The position numbers and the translations under genes are program-made. A DNA stretch of 64,000 nucleotides from Chitinophaga dinghuensis (GTDB taxonomy: Bacteria; Bacteroidota; Bacteroidia; Chitinophagales; Chitinophagaceae), in contig NZ_QLMA01000003.1 in assembly GCF_003259435.1 (NCBI RefSeq), positions 682,001 through 746,000 of the forward strand, in the 5' to 3' direction. Under the pieces are notes generated by a model. The model saw nothing but the letters and a program-made list of their open reading frames with translations, was not told where the DNA came from and did no database searches. The stretch's first letter is position 1. Each line of letters starts with the position of its first letter. Of this stretch, positions 1 to 9,332 are shown in pieces.

Positions 1-72
1 AAAACCTGTCAGCAGGTGCAGGCTGAAGATCAGCAGTAGACTAAGGGCTTTTATGGTGTTGCTTCTTTTCAT
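1..72 (-). CDS. N-terminus of a secreted or membrane protein (partial)
   Basis: The minus strand opens with ATG at 72 and runs off the left edge after 24 codons. The peptide starts MKRSNTIKALSLLLIF and continues hydrophobic, with a charged N-terminus followed by a long apolar stretch, which is a signal peptide or signal anchor. Nothing of the mature protein is visible, so no function can be given. Confidence 0.55.
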   Translation of the reverse strand, partial: MKRSNTIKALSLLLIFSLHLLTGF

Positions 73-143
73 AATGATGGCTCAAAGATAGCACACGATA
101 AAAGCCGGTTGTTTACATAATTGCGGATATGATTTATATAATT

Positions 144-914
144 TTATTGCCGTTTATAGAGGGACATTAGCGGGAAGGCGGCGGATTTTCCTTTATTTCT
201 GCCCGCTTCCTGGGGGTACATCCATCTGACAACGTCGCTTTGATAGAAGGTACCGTTGTCTGCGTCCAGTGCGGTGAGCCGGCCATGGTAGGCAGCGCCT
301 GTGTCCAGGTTCCAGAGGTTATACAGATGCATGGGGAAGGTACAATCTGAGAACAGGGTAGGCGTATGGCCTATGAATACTTCTTTATAGAGAGCGAGTC
401 GGGCCGGGCCATTGGGGCGCTTTGCCTGCCAGTAGTACTGCGTGTCTTCCCATAAACTGCGATCCCAATACAGCTGGTAGGCATTTTTTTCGTCTGTAAC
501 GCCTGTTGCTGCGGTATATCCGGCATGTACAAATAATCTGTTTTGCGGGTCGATGTAATAATTTCTCAGTTGTTGAAAGAAGTGGAGGTGTTGCTGGCGC
601 AGATCATTGGGTAGTTGTTGGTAGCTATCGATGGTGGAGGCGCCGGAGTTTTTAATCCAGTTGGGATCTGCTTTGCCTGTTTCCAGCCATTGCTGGCAGT
701 AAGCATCATGGTTGCCTCTGAGAAACACGCAGGAATAACTGTGTTGTAATTCAATGAGAAAGCTAATTACGCCAGCAGATTGTGACCAGCCATCTACATA
801 ATCGCCGAGGAAGATGAGGGTATCCAGGGGTTGGATACCGGCTTTGTGCAGTACTTGCTTCAATGCCTGTAATGCACCGTGAATATCGCCTATTACAATG
901 GTTTTTGAAAGCAT
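144..914 (-). CDS. Metallophosphoesterase (PPP-family phosphatase-like)
   Basis: This 256-aa cytoplasmic protein carries the calcineurin-like metallophosphoesterase signature: GDIHG at about residues 9-13, GDYVDGW at 37-43 and GNHD at 67-70, then histidines in FVHAGY (about 130) and FIGHTP (about 180). These supply the dinuclear metal site that hydrolyses phosphoesters in the PPP/ApaH group. The family acts on phosphoproteins or on diadenosine polyphosphates, and the sequence alone does not decide which. It stands alone, between an upstream-facing partial gene and the SusC/D locus. Confidence 0.85.
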   Translation of the reverse strand: MLSKTIVIGDIHGALQALKQVLHKAGIQPLDTLIFLGDYVDGWSQSAGVISFLIELQHSYSCVFLRGNHDAYCQQWLETGKADPNWIKNSGASTIDSYQQLPNDLRQQHLHFFQQLRNYYIDPQNRLFVHAGYTAATGVTDEKNAYQLYWDRSLWEDTQYYWQAKRPNGPARLALYKEVFIGHTPTLFSDCTFPMHLYNLWNLDTGAAYHGRLTALDADNGTFYQSDVVRWMYPQEAGRNKGKSAAFPLMSLYKRQ

Positions 915-1016
915 AGTGTCAGTTTTAAAGGTTATTGAGGTATAATAAAAATAACAAGGGGATATGATGCCAATGTTATGTGGGGAAGGAATAACCTTTT
1001 CTTCATATCAAGGTAC

Positions 1017-1048
1017 GAAAAAAGCCGCCTCACTGAGTTGAGACGGCT
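1017..1048 (-). terminator. Rho-independent terminator after susD-like gene
   Basis: Read on the minus strand there is a 10-bp stem (AGCCGTCTCA / TGAGGCGGCT, nearly perfect) with a 6-nt loop, followed at once by a run of T. It sits about 90 nt past the stop of the susD-like gene and closes that transcription unit. Confidence 0.85.
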
Positions 1049-1134
1049 ATCGCAAACAAGGGTTACAAACAAAAACTGGTTGAAAGGCCGGTTTGGGTTC
1101 TCCTAAGTGTACTGTTTAAAAATCAGTTTATTAT

Positions 1135-2757
1135 TTACCATTTAGGATTTTGTACCATCGCAGGATTACCATTCATTTCCGTAATTGGAATAGGCCAGAG
1201 GTAATCTCTGTCAGGGTTGAATACGCGTGTCTCCACTACCACTGGTTGTCCTGTGGCAGGGTTAATGGCGCCCATTGTAGGGCCGCTCAGTACTTCCGTA
1301 CCAATTTTCCATCTGCGGATATCGAAGAGGCGGGTACCTTCAAATGCCAGTTCTACTTTACGTTCTCTTCTGTACAGTTCGCGGATTTTTTCCTGGGAAT
1401 TATATATAGCGAGGTTTACATTTGGCATACCTGCGCGGTTACGGATTTTGTTGAGATATAATACTACATCCGGATTTTGCCAGTCGCCGGATTCTACCAG
1501 CGCTTCCACGTAGCTTAACAAGATTTCTGCATACCGGATAATCATGAAATTCAAAGTACCAGAGTTGTTTCTGGACACATCTTTTGCATCAACATATTTT
1601 CTTACCCAGTATCCGGTTTGAGTGGATTGTGCTGCGCCAATCTGGTCAATGGAAGTTGGTGAGAATGGATCCAGCAGTCTGTTTACGAAGGTCTGGCCAG
1701 GCACCAGTATACTAGCGACGAGGCGTGGATCACGATTGTTTTTATACAGCGGATTGGCCCAGTAATAGTTCAGACTGTCTTGCCCCAGTTCCTGTAAGGT
1801 TTTGCCCTGCAGGGTTTCGTAAGAATTGATCATGGAAGAGGTAGGGCCATTACAAGCCTGTCCGGAAAGGCTCTTTGGCGCCAGGCGGAAGAATGCGCCG
1901 GAATTTCCGGTGCGGCGGAACAGGATTCTTTCTTTGTTTTCCAGTGCATCATAGCTAAATAGCTGTGCATAGCTGTTTACGCCTGGCGTAGTGGAATAAT
2001 GCAGATCATATACGTTGGAACTGATGATCTTTTTAGCATATTCTATCACTTTTGGGTAGTTCTTAATGCTCAGATAAAGCTGTACCTGCATAGCATTGCA
2101 CGCTCCTTGTGTAATCCTGTAAGCATCGCTGCTAGGGTAGGAGGCGGGGAGAATTTCCGCTGCTTTATCCAGTTCTGTAGAGATGAAATTTACTACTTCT
2201 TCCTGGGTATTACGTGGAACGGAAGCACCTTCTGTTGGTGTCATACTATTCTGAACAATAGGTATTGGGCCAAAGAAAAGGAAGAGATTCAGGTGCGCTC
2301 TTGCACGCAAAGCTCTTGCTTCGGCTGCACGTTGTTCTTTTACCACTTTATCTTCCATATAGACCCTGGAATAGTTTTCCAGTATACGGGAGGCGTTACG
2401 GATATCTTTATAGTTCTGACGATAAGTATCGGAGAGATAACCATCTGTAGCAGTGACAGCCCCCAGCGGATAAGAAGCCCAACTACCAAAGTTCGCGCGA
2501 AACACGGATTCGTCGGTAATGCCGCTCATATGCATGCGGGCATTGGCCTGGTAAGTGTTAGAGGTGATGAGAGCTCCTGGAGACATCTGGTTGATATAGA
2601 TTACTTCCAGATATTGGAAGAGATCATTTTCCAGACGCCACCATTTATCGTCCGTAGTCGCCTGCGGATTATCTCTTTGCAGGTAGTCTTTGGAGCAGCT
2701 GAAAAGCAGACTGGTAGCCAGCAGAGAAGTTAATATTTTTTTATGTAGATTTTTCAT
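1135..2757 (-). CDS. SusD/RagB-family outer-membrane lipoprotein
   Basis: This 540-aa surface lipoprotein is the substrate-binding partner of the SusC-like transporter directly upstream. The lipobox is LFSC with the lipidated Cys at residue 21. The C-terminal third has the typical SusD stretch with RREREKVELAFEG-like sequence followed by RLFDIRRWK, and the TPR-like N-terminal part binds SusC. The start is 11 nt after the susC stop, so the two are co-transcribed. No glycoside hydrolase lies beside the pair, so the ligand (glycan, peptide or other) cannot be named. Confidence 0.93.
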   Translation of the reverse strand: MKNLHKKILTSLLATSLLFSCSKDYLQRDNPQATTDDKWWRLENDLFQYLEVIYINQMSPGALITSNTYQANARMHMSGITDESVFRANFGSWASYPLGAVTATDGYLSDTYRQNYKDIRNASRILENYSRVYMEDKVVKEQRAAEARALRARAHLNLFLFFGPIPIVQNSMTPTEGASVPRNTQEEVVNFISTELDKAAEILPASYPSSDAYRITQGACNAMQVQLYLSIKNYPKVIEYAKKIISSNVYDLHYSTTPGVNSYAQLFSYDALENKERILFRRTGNSGAFFRLAPKSLSGQACNGPTSSMINSYETLQGKTLQELGQDSLNYYWANPLYKNNRDPRLVASILVPGQTFVNRLLDPFSPTSIDQIGAAQSTQTGYWVRKYVDAKDVSRNNSGTLNFMIIRYAEILLSYVEALVESGDWQNPDVVLYLNKIRNRAGMPNVNLAIYNSQEKIRELYRRERKVELAFEGTRLFDIRRWKIGTEVLSGPTMGAINPATGQPVVVETRVFNPDRDYLWPIPITEMNGNPAMVQNPKW

Positions 2758-2768
2758 GACTCCGTTGT

Positions 2769-5700
2769 TTAGAATTTAAGATTAAGGCCCAATGTGTATG
2801 ATTTCAGCAATGGCACTGTATTCTGGTCGCCGCCACTTTCCGGATCGAACATTTTCACTTTGGAGAAAGTGAATGCGTTCTGGGCATTAAAGTATACACG
2901 TAGCATTTTGGCTCTGATTCTTTTGGAGAGCGCATCAGGCAGCGTATAGCCCAATACAAGGTAACGGGCACGAAGGAACGCTCCGTTTACCCGCCAGAAA
3001 TCGGAGAAGTTACCATTGGTACCTGGCGTAGGCGTCAGGCGAGGACGGGAAGCATTGGTGTTGGTGGGGGTCCAGTAGTCCAGCTGGGATTTCTGAGGCG
3101 TTCCACTTTCACCGCCGATGTTTAATGGAATAGAGAGATTACTGGTATAGAACAATGAATTACCGGATTGACCTGAGAAGAGACTTTGGAAATCAAAACC
3201 TTTGTATTTCAGTCCCAGATTGAAAAAGAATACGTCGGTTGGTTCCGTGTTTCCAAGAGGCACCCTGTCGAGGTTATTAATTACATCGTCCCCATTTGTA
3301 TTGATGAAATGGATATCGCCGGCTTTCTGGCCATCGATCTTCATTACTTTCGGATTATCGATATCTGGTTGTTGCAGTAATCCCTGGGTTTTATAACCGT
3401 AGTATTCTTTCAGCCCGCCGCCAACATACAGGATAGTATTACCGTTGATGATAGGCTGGTCATTCACCAGTTTCAGGATAGTGGTTTTGTTTTTCGTATA
3501 GCCAACACCGACATCCAACGTTACATCTTTACCGACAATTTTATGCCAGCTGATTTTGATTTCTTCGCCTCTGTTTCTGACACTTCCCACATTGATTGGC
3601 GCTCCCTCATTTTTGGTTCCAATTCCTGTTCCAGATGTGAAGTTGGGATTGGGGATGATGATCATATCAGTAGTCAGCTTGTTGTACCAGTCGGCTGTGA
3701 TCGTGAAGCCAGCTTTCAGGTGAATATCTGTACCGATATTTGTTTCTTTTACTTTTTCCCAGCTAATGTTGGGATTTCCGATAACAGTTTCAGTACCGTT
3801 ACCAGCATCGATGGTACTTTGGTAAGAGAAGGGATCTATGTTATTATTACCGAGTGCGCCCCATGAGCCTCTGAGTTTCCAGGCATCTATGAAGGATACA
3901 TTGAAGAAATCTTCTTTGTCGATATTCCATCCAACTGCAACAGATGGGAAATAGCCCCATTTATGACCAGCTCCGAACAGGGAGGAACCATCACGGCGCA
4001 GACCAGCTTCAAGGAGATATCGGTTGTCGTAGGTATAGAATGCTTTAGCAAAGATGGAGCGTAGGGCTACATCTTTCCAGGATTCGTAGGTGCGCAATTC
4101 CTGTGTGACACCTGCGATAGCATTGACAGTATGTTTTCCGAAATCGTGGTTATAGTCAAGATTACCACCAAAGTAAAGATAATTTTCTCTTGCAGTGAGG
4201 GTAGCAGACTTCACAGTATTATAAGGGGTGCCGCCGGTACGGTTGGTAAACCAGTCGAAGAAGATATAAGATTCCTGATCTGCTTTATCCAATCCGGAAG
4301 CTACCCGGTAGCTGGCTTGTCCTTTCAGGCTAAGGCCTGGCAGAATATTCCACTGTGGACGGATATTCAGCAATGCTTCATCGCGTGTTTTACCCAATTT
4401 TCCGCCTTTTTCCAGCATAGCGACTGGGTTCCAGCTTTCGCCATAGATTCCATAATACGTATAGCCGGGGTTTTCATCTTTATTCGGAAATTTGGCGATG
4501 ATATTTGGCGGTACAGAATAAGTACGTTTATAGATATCTGTTGTCAGTCTGTTATTGGCATATGGTTGGTTTTGCAGGGTCCGCGATGCGAAGAGGTCCA
4601 TATAGATAAAGAATTTCTTGGTCAGATCTACTGTTGTATTGGCGCGTACGGTAGTTCGACTGTAGTCGGAATTCTTAACATGTCCCTGTTGCCAGGTTTG
4701 GTTGATAGCCAGTGCAAAACGGGCAGCAGTGTTACCTCCAGATACTAATATAGCATGTTGTTGCAATGGAATGTTTTCACGCAGTACGAGCGAAGGCCAG
4801 TTGGTATTGGGGTATTTTACCGGATCAGTACCATTTTTGGTCATCAGAATAGTGGAGTCGGAATAGATAGGAGCCCCACCTGAATTGGCCATTGCTTCAT
4901 TATTCATTCTCATCCAGGTAGCAGCATCCACGAAATCTGGCATATACTGTGGTCGCTGTACTCCATAATATCCATTGTATTCAATATTGGGAACACCAGC
5001 CACGCCGCGTTTGGTAGTAATGAGTATTACTCCGTTACCGCCGCGGGCGCCATACATGGAAGCAGAGGCGGCATCTTTTAGTACCGTAATACTTTCAACG
5101 GTATTGGGATCGAGGTTGTTCATATCGAAGGGGACGCCATCGACAAGTACCAGTGGAGAAGCATCTTTAATCGTACCAACGCCACGGATGCGTATATTTG
5201 CCTGGTCGCTACCTACAAGGCCGGTGGTTTGACTTACCTGAATACCAGTGGCTCCGCCTTGCAGCGCCTGTGATAATTGCATTACAGGCTTATCTTTTAC
5301 ATTATCCATGTTTACCGTACTAACGGAGCTGGCTATATTTTTTACTTTTTGTGTGCCGAAGCCAGTCACCACTACCTGATCAAGTGTTTTCAAATCTTCT
5401 TTCAGGGAGATGATCAGGGAAGCTTGCTCATCACGTACAATGTATTCCTGTGTTTTATATCCGATCATACTGATCACCAGCGTACTACCTTTTGTAACGT
5501 GTAGTTCAAATACGCCGTCTACGTCTGTTTTAGCGCCTTTGGTGGTGCCTTTTACGCCAACAGTTACGCCTACCAGAGGTCCGGGAGGGTCTTTGGCTTC
5601 CAGAACACGCCCCAAAATTCTGACAGTTTTTTCCTGTGGGGGCGCCACGGAGGGAAAGGATTCTACATTGATCTGTTTCTTTTTAACCACTACGGTTTTA

Positions 5701-6089
5701 TCGATAATATCGTATACAAGTGGTTGATCTTTGAAACAGATGTCGAGCGCCTGTTTCAGCGGAGCTTCTTTCACTTGTATAGAAACGGGAGCTACCGCAT
5801 TCAGCTCCTGTTCTTCATATACCACATAGACGCCTGCTTGTTTGGCGATTTTTTTCAGAACAGATTTTAGTTGTTCATTTTTTGCGGTGATGGTAATGCT
5901 TTGTGAGATGCCGGTGGCATAGACATTCATCAATGCCAGCAGCATAAATAATGAGGTAAGACGCATAATCCGGAAGATTTTTATACGTTTTTCATAATCG
6001 CGCTTTGGAGCAATCGATTGCACTTTCAAGCACGACAATGCATGTGGCTTTCCATTGGAGGAAGCCTCTTTGGATAAATTTAGATGCAT
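2769..6089 (-). CDS. SusC/RagA-family TonB-dependent transporter with STN domain
   Basis: This 1106-aa outer-membrane receptor imports a ligand using TonB energy. In order: a signal peptide beginning at MRLTSLFMLLALM (residue 42), an STN (secretin/TonB N-terminal) domain about 65-135, a carboxypeptidase-regulatory-like beta-sandwich about 155-240, the plug with VVVTGFGTQ near 245, and a barrel ending in a terminal aromatic residue (LNLKF). The STN domain fits signalling through the FecR/sigma pair just upstream. The ATG at 6089 gives a 41-residue preextension before the signal peptide, so the internal ATG at 5966 is the more likely start. Confidence 0.94.
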   Translation of the reverse strand: MHLNLSKEASSNGKPHALSCLKVQSIAPKRDYEKRIKIFRIMRLTSLFMLLALMNVYATGISQSITITAKNEQLKSVLKKIAKQAGVYVVYEEQELNAVAPVSIQVKEAPLKQALDICFKDQPLVYDIIDKTVVVKKKQINVESFPSVAPPQEKTVRILGRVLEAKDPPGPLVGVTVGVKGTTKGAKTDVDGVFELHVTKGSTLVISMIGYKTQEYIVRDEQASLIISLKEDLKTLDQVVVTGFGTQKVKNIASSVSTVNMDNVKDKPVMQLSQALQGGATGIQVSQTTGLVGSDQANIRIRGVGTIKDASPLVLVDGVPFDMNNLDPNTVESITVLKDAASASMYGARGGNGVILITTKRGVAGVPNIEYNGYYGVQRPQYMPDFVDAATWMRMNNEAMANSGGAPIYSDSTILMTKNGTDPVKYPNTNWPSLVLRENIPLQQHAILVSGGNTAARFALAINQTWQQGHVKNSDYSRTTVRANTTVDLTKKFFIYMDLFASRTLQNQPYANNRLTTDIYKRTYSVPPNIIAKFPNKDENPGYTYYGIYGESWNPVAMLEKGGKLGKTRDEALLNIRPQWNILPGLSLKGQASYRVASGLDKADQESYIFFDWFTNRTGGTPYNTVKSATLTARENYLYFGGNLDYNHDFGKHTVNAIAGVTQELRTYESWKDVALRSIFAKAFYTYDNRYLLEAGLRRDGSSLFGAGHKWGYFPSVAVGWNIDKEDFFNVSFIDAWKLRGSWGALGNNNIDPFSYQSTIDAGNGTETVIGNPNISWEKVKETNIGTDIHLKAGFTITADWYNKLTTDMIIIPNPNFTSGTGIGTKNEGAPINVGSVRNRGEEIKISWHKIVGKDVTLDVGVGYTKNKTTILKLVNDQPIINGNTILYVGGGLKEYYGYKTQGLLQQPDIDNPKVMKIDGQKAGDIHFINTNGDDVINNLDRVPLGNTEPTDVFFFNLGLKYKGFDFQSLFSGQSGNSLFYTSNLSIPLNIGGESGTPQKSQLDYWTPTNTNASRPRLTPTPGTNGNFSDFWRVNGAFLRARYLVLGYTLPDALSKRIRAKMLRVYFNAQNAFTFSKVKMFDPESGGDQNTVPLLKSYTLGLNLKF

Positions 6090-6239
6090 ACATCAGTGGA
6101 ATTTGGTGATATACTATAGTTGATTATTACATTGGATTCGTTTACGCATAGATCAGGTTTTAAAACAGTACGGATGCGGATGGGCGGCCATCCTGTAATT
6201 GAATTGGTGTTGTTTATTTTGGTTGTTTATTAAATCGTA

Positions 6240-7406
6240 TTACTTCGTTACAGATAGAATTGTTAGTTTTCTATTCGTTAATTGACAATGAATATTATAT
6301 AGTTCCAGAATTTTCAAAACGTCGTTCAGGTTCATATCGCGGCCTATCTGACCACCGAATTTCTTGGCGGCAACCAATTGTGCGGGTGCTGCTACTTCTA
6401 TTTCGATGTCATACCAGCGGGATAATTGTCTCAGAAATGCCGGCAGGTCGGTATTTTCCAGTTCGAAGTGCCCGTTGCGCCAGGCCAATACTTTATCCAG
6501 GTTGGCTGGTTGTACTTCCATTGTTCTGTTGCCGGTATGGAGGATCGTTTGTTGGCCAGGATGGAGCAGTTGGTTGTTGTCTCCCTGTTTTACTTTTACC
6601 GCGCCGGACACCAAGGTGGTGTTAATCGTTGTTTCATCCTGATAAGCCATTACATCGAAGGAGGTGCCTAGTACCTGCACTTCCATATCGTGTACTTTCA
6701 CAATAAAAGGTTGGTCTGCGTTGGCTGCGATATCGAAATAGGCTTGTCCTTCCAGTTCCACTATTCGTTTATTCGTAAACGTTACCGGGTATTTCAGGGA
6801 CGATGCGGCGTTGAGCCATACATGGCTGCCATCAGGCAATACCACTTGAAATACTCCACCACGAGGCGTTTCCAACTTGTTGAATGTAGGCACATGACTG
6901 GCAATAGCGCTATATTGTAATTGTCCTTTCTGTTGACGTATATGCGTGGTGTTAGTATTTATTTCCTGGCTGGCGGTATCATTCAATGCAATTTTGGAAC
7001 CATCCGCGAGGGTGAGCACTGCCTTATTGGAAGCAGGTGAAATATTTTTGGTGGCGACAGCAGCAGGAGGCGGAACCGGCTGCTGACGGAGTATGGGAAT
7101 AGTCAGACCGATACCTGTAGCCACTGCGGCTGCAGCCCACCAATATTTTTTATTGGATCGTTTTAAAGGAATTACAGTAGCCGCTCCCGATTCGGTGCTG
7201 GCCTGAATATGTTCCCACATGCGACGGGAGGTGCCTTCCGGCAGCGGATTTCCTTCTGCCAGGTGTTCTCTGAACATTGCGGCCGCTACATCCTGCAGCT
7301 CGCTGGCATCCGTCCTTTCCAGGTAGGCTTTCAGCCACAGCTCTTCTTCTTCCGTACGAGGTACCGAAGAAAGAATTTCCTGTAGTTTTTGTAAATCATT
7401 TTTCAA
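6240..7406 (-). CDS. FecR-family anti-sigma factor
   Basis: This 388-aa inner-membrane regulator has an N-terminal cytoplasmic sigma-binding part, a single TM segment at about residues 88-107 (YWWAAAAVATGIGLTIPIL), a periplasmic FecR domain about 175-270 with the usual LPDGSHVWLNAASSLKYP stretch, and a C-terminal DUF4974-like domain. FecR relays ligand occupancy of the STN-bearing transporter to the ECF sigma factor. It lies between the sigma gene (75 nt upstream) and susC (150 nt downstream), all on one strand. Confidence 0.92.
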   Translation of the reverse strand: MKNDLQKLQEILSSVPRTEEEELWLKAYLERTDASELQDVAAAMFREHLAEGNPLPEGTSRRMWEHIQASTESGAATVIPLKRSNKKYWWAAAAVATGIGLTIPILRQQPVPPPAAVATKNISPASNKAVLTLADGSKIALNDTASQEINTNTTHIRQQKGQLQYSAIASHVPTFNKLETPRGGVFQVVLPDGSHVWLNAASSLKYPVTFTNKRIVELEGQAYFDIAANADQPFIVKVHDMEVQVLGTSFDVMAYQDETTINTTLVSGAVKVKQGDNNQLLHPGQQTILHTGNRTMEVQPANLDKVLAWRNGHFELENTDLPAFLRQLSRWYDIEIEVAAPAQLVAAKKFGGQIGRDMNLNDVLKILELYNIHCQLTNRKLTILSVTK

Positions 7407-7480
7407 ACGAGGAATTGTCTTGTTTTATATATGTATACAACGGGATATAAAAAAAGGGGGGGTAGGAAGAAAAAAATTTT

Positions 7481-8068
7481 TTAGAAAAGATAAATTAGCA
7501 GGAGCATCATAGTGGTATCGACGATCATATTTTTGCTCACATATTCCCGGATGCTGTGCATCACTTCACCCAGGTATTCTTTAACGGTATAACGGGAAAT
7601 GCCCATCATTTGTGAGGTTTCCTCATAAGTGCGGCCTTCCATTTTGCAGAGTTGGAATACTCTTTTTTTCTGTGGGGAAAGCTGACTGATAGCGGCTTCC
7701 AATACCTGCCATCGGGTTTCCAACAGCAGGAGGTCTTCCTCGCTGGCTTGTAATTCGGCAGCAGCGGCAGTTTTACTTTTCTCCCGGAGTTTTTTCTTCA
7801 GACTATTGAGCGCCCGGTTGAAAGTAACGGTAAACAGCCAGGGGCCCAGTGGACGCTCTGTGTCTATTTCCTGACGTTTCTCCCAGAGTATAATAAATGC
7901 TTCCTGGATGATATCTTCTGTTTCAGAGGTGGATTGAAGAATCTGGAATGTTTTGCGGTAAAGGGCATGGTGATATCTGTCGTACAACGATTTAAACGCT
8001 GACTGACAGCCAGCGGACAAACTCAATAAGAGTTGCTTTTCATGGTGGAAATCGACAGTGTTGATCAA
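7481..8068 (-). CDS. ECF RNA polymerase sigma-70 factor
   Basis: This 195-aa protein has a sigma region 2 (YDRYHHALYRKTFQIL then TEDIIQEAFIILWEKR, residues about 28-70) and a region 4 helix-turn-helix (LSPQKKRVFQLCKMEGRTYE then SQMMGISRYTVKEYL, about 125-175). No anti-sigma or other domain is fused. The tail is hydrophobic (MMLLLIYLF), a feature seen in other Bacteroidota ECF factors. With FecR it should switch on the susCD pair. Confidence 0.93.
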   Translation of the reverse strand: MINTVDFHHEKQLLLSLSAGCQSAFKSLYDRYHHALYRKTFQILQSTSETEDIIQEAFIILWEKRQEIDTERPLGPWLFTVTFNRALNSLKKKLREKSKTAAAAELQASEEDLLLLETRWQVLEAAISQLSPQKKRVFQLCKMEGRTYEETSQMMGISRYTVKEYLGEVMHSIREYVSKNMIVDTTMMLLLIYLF

Positions 8069-8181
8069 TAACTGGAATCTTGGTTGATACTCCCAAAGTA
8101 ATCAAAAAGTGAGATATCAACCTGATACTGAATTGATAAATGCTGATATTGAATTGAGCGAAAGTGGTCTTCCTCCAAAAT

Positions 8182-8318
8182 AATAACCGGGCAAAAAGGC
8201 TTAACAGGTTTTTACGTATCGCTCTATCCAACTGAGCTACCCCGGTTTCCCGGGAGTGGGACTCGAACCCACCACCTATACAGTCACGAAGTATCCCGTT
8301 AATACGGCACCGGTTATC
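8182..8318 (-). ncRNA. Y-RNA-like element A with tRNA-like module
   Basis: Read on the minus strand, the outer stem ATAACCGG/CCGGTTAT encloses the shared Ro-stem motif (here GCCGTATTAACGGGATAC), then a T-arm (GTGGGTTCGAGTCCCAC), an acceptor-like stem CCCGG closed by a GAAA tetraloop, and a D-arm (TAGCTCAGTTGGATAGAGC). It ends with the shared TTTTTGCCCGG strand. The order T-arm, acceptor, D-arm is a circularly permuted tRNA without an anticodon arm. It is the last element of the array, about 115 nt from the ECF sigma start. Not a translatable tRNA. Confidence 0.82.
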
Positions 8319-8401
8319 AAGAAGGTGATTATTGCAGGGCGGTAATTAGTCTATCAGACAAGGATTGTGATAATTGATTACCAACTGCCAATATGTAGGA
8401 A

Positions 8402-8490
8402 CGTTAACAATTAGGCAAAAATCGTGTTGAGTGCTTATTTCTGTAACCTATTTACGAAGTAACTCATCACTACGGCACCAATTGCTAATA
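8402..8490 (-). ncRNA. Short Y-RNA-like element B lacking the tRNA-like module
   Basis: The minus strand shows the Ro-stem motif GCCGTAGTGATGAGTTACTT and the 3' strand TTTTTGCCTAATTG, with an outer stem around CAATT. Only about 40 nt lie between the two strands, with no T-arm, acceptor or D-arm. It is therefore a minimal Ro-binding stem, either a decayed copy or a Y RNA without the effector module. The conserved bases are as well kept as in the full-length copies. Confidence 0.6.
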
Positions 8491-8520
8491 ATTTTGGGTG
8501 TTCCACAATGAAATAAAATC

Positions 8521-8647
8521 AACAACCAGGCAAAAAGCATAACAGGAATCATTGCTCTACCAACTGAGCTACACCGGTTGCCCGATGGCAGGACTCGAAC
8601 CTGCGACCCATGTACCGAAGTATCCCATTATTACGGCACCAGTTGTT
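8521..8647 (-). ncRNA. Y-RNA-like element C with tRNA-like module
   Basis: On the minus strand: outer stem AACAAC/GTTGTT, Ro motif GCCGTAATAATGGGATACTT, T-arm GCAGGTTCGAGTCCTGC, acceptor-like stem closed by GCAA (a GNRA loop), and a canonical D-arm TAGCTCAGTTGGTAGAGC. The 3' strand is GCTTTTTGCCTGG. The anticodon arm is absent. Confidence 0.82.
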
Positions 8648-8654
8648 ATTTCTT

Positions 8655-8806
8655 TTGATAAAACGGCTGGGCAAGAAGCGTAATAAGCCTTTTTGGCTCA
8701 GCACTCTAAACCCCTGAGTTACATTGGTTTCCCAATGACGGGATTTGAACCCGCGACTTCTGAGGGACGAAGTATCTCACTACTACGGCACCAACCGTTT
8801 TATCAA
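8655..8806 (-). ncRNA. Y-RNA-like element D with tRNA-like module
   Basis: The outer stem is long (TTGATAAAACGGTTGG with CCAGCCGTTTTATCAA, about 15 pairs). Inside on the minus strand are GCCGTAGTAGTGAGATACTT, T-arm GCGGGTTCAAATCCCGT, acceptor-like ATTGG-GAAA-CCAAT, D-arm-like TAACTCAGGGGTTTAGAG, and TTGCCCAG. The D-arm is slightly degenerate but the elbow bases remain. Confidence 0.82.
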
Positions 8807-8841
8807 AGTAAATATTTTTCCTAACCAGAAAGATCAATATA

Positions 8842-8980
8842 TTGACAACCAGGCAAAAGACGGAATGAGCCTGTAACGTCCATTGCTCTACCAACTGAGC
8901 TACAACGGTTTCCCGAAGGCGGGGATCGAACCTGCGACACATAAATCGAAGTAACTCATTACTACGGCACTGGGTGTCAA
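8842..8980 (-). ncRNA. Y-RNA-like element E with tRNA-like module
   Basis: On the minus strand: outer stem TTGACACCC/GGTTGTCAA, Ro motif GCCGTAGTAATGAGTTACTT, T-arm CAGGTTCGATCCCCG, a short acceptor-like stem with GAAA, and a canonical D-arm TAGCTCAGTTGGTAGAGC. The 3' strand is TCTTTTGCCTGG. It has the best-preserved D-arm of the set. Confidence 0.82.
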
Positions 8981-9015
8981 AGAATGTAAAGGTATAACAA
9001 TAATAAATAAACGAA

Positions 9016-9141
9016 ATCACAAGGCAACTAACGCATGGGAACTGTTTCCGGCTCATTACACTGGCTATACCAGGTAAAGGCGAGGACTCGAACCTCCTTT
9101 ACGGCACCAAAGAAGTAACCCATTACTACGGCACTTGTGAT
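9016..9141 (-). ncRNA. Y-RNA-like element F with divergent tRNA-like module
   Basis: Outer stem ATCACAAG/CTTGTGAT. The minus strand has GCCGTAGTAATGGGTTACTT, T-arm GGAGGTTCGAGTCCTC, a hairpin CTGG-TATAG-CCAG in place of the GNRA-closed acceptor, and only a weak D-arm. A second GCCGTAAAGG copy precedes the T-arm. It is the most divergent full-length member of the lower array. Confidence 0.7.
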
Positions 9142-9144
9142 AAA

Positions 9145-9299
9145 TTTGATAAAGTGGTAAGGCAAATGGCGCAACGAGGCTTTTTTTATACCAGCGCTCT
9201 ACCAATTAAGCAACAACCGGTTTCCCGGAAGACAGGACTCGAACCTGTACTAATGATTCCGAAGTAACTCACTACTACGGCACTTACCACTTTATCAAA
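9145..9299 (-). ncRNA. Y-RNA-like element G with tRNA-like module
   Basis: A perfect 17-bp outer stem (TTTGATAAAGTGGTAAG and its complement) encloses, on the minus strand, GCCGTAGTAGTGAGTTACTT, T-arm ACAGGTTCGAGTCCTGT, acceptor-like CCGG-GAAA-CCGG, and D-arm-like TGCTTAATTGGTAGAGCGC. It begins only 33 nt after the stop codon of rsr1, so it may be transcribed from the rsr1 promoter and released by processing. Confidence 0.83.
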
Positions 9300-9332
9300 T
9301 GGAATGTTATTCAGGGAAAACAAACCAGATGA

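Noticed and set aside
8040-8231. 63-codon minus-strand ORF upstream of the sigma gene
   Set aside because: It overlaps both the sigma factor start and element A and has no recognisable features.
8706-9056. 116-codon minus-strand ORF across elements D-F
   Set aside because: It runs through several structured elements, has no initiation context and no protein-like composition; a chance frame.
8182-9299. Array of repeats resembling a CRISPR or a tRNA gene cluster
   Set aside because: Units are of unequal length and spacing with paired outer stems, so not CRISPR. T- and D-arms are present but in permuted order without anticodon arms, so they are not functional tRNA genes.
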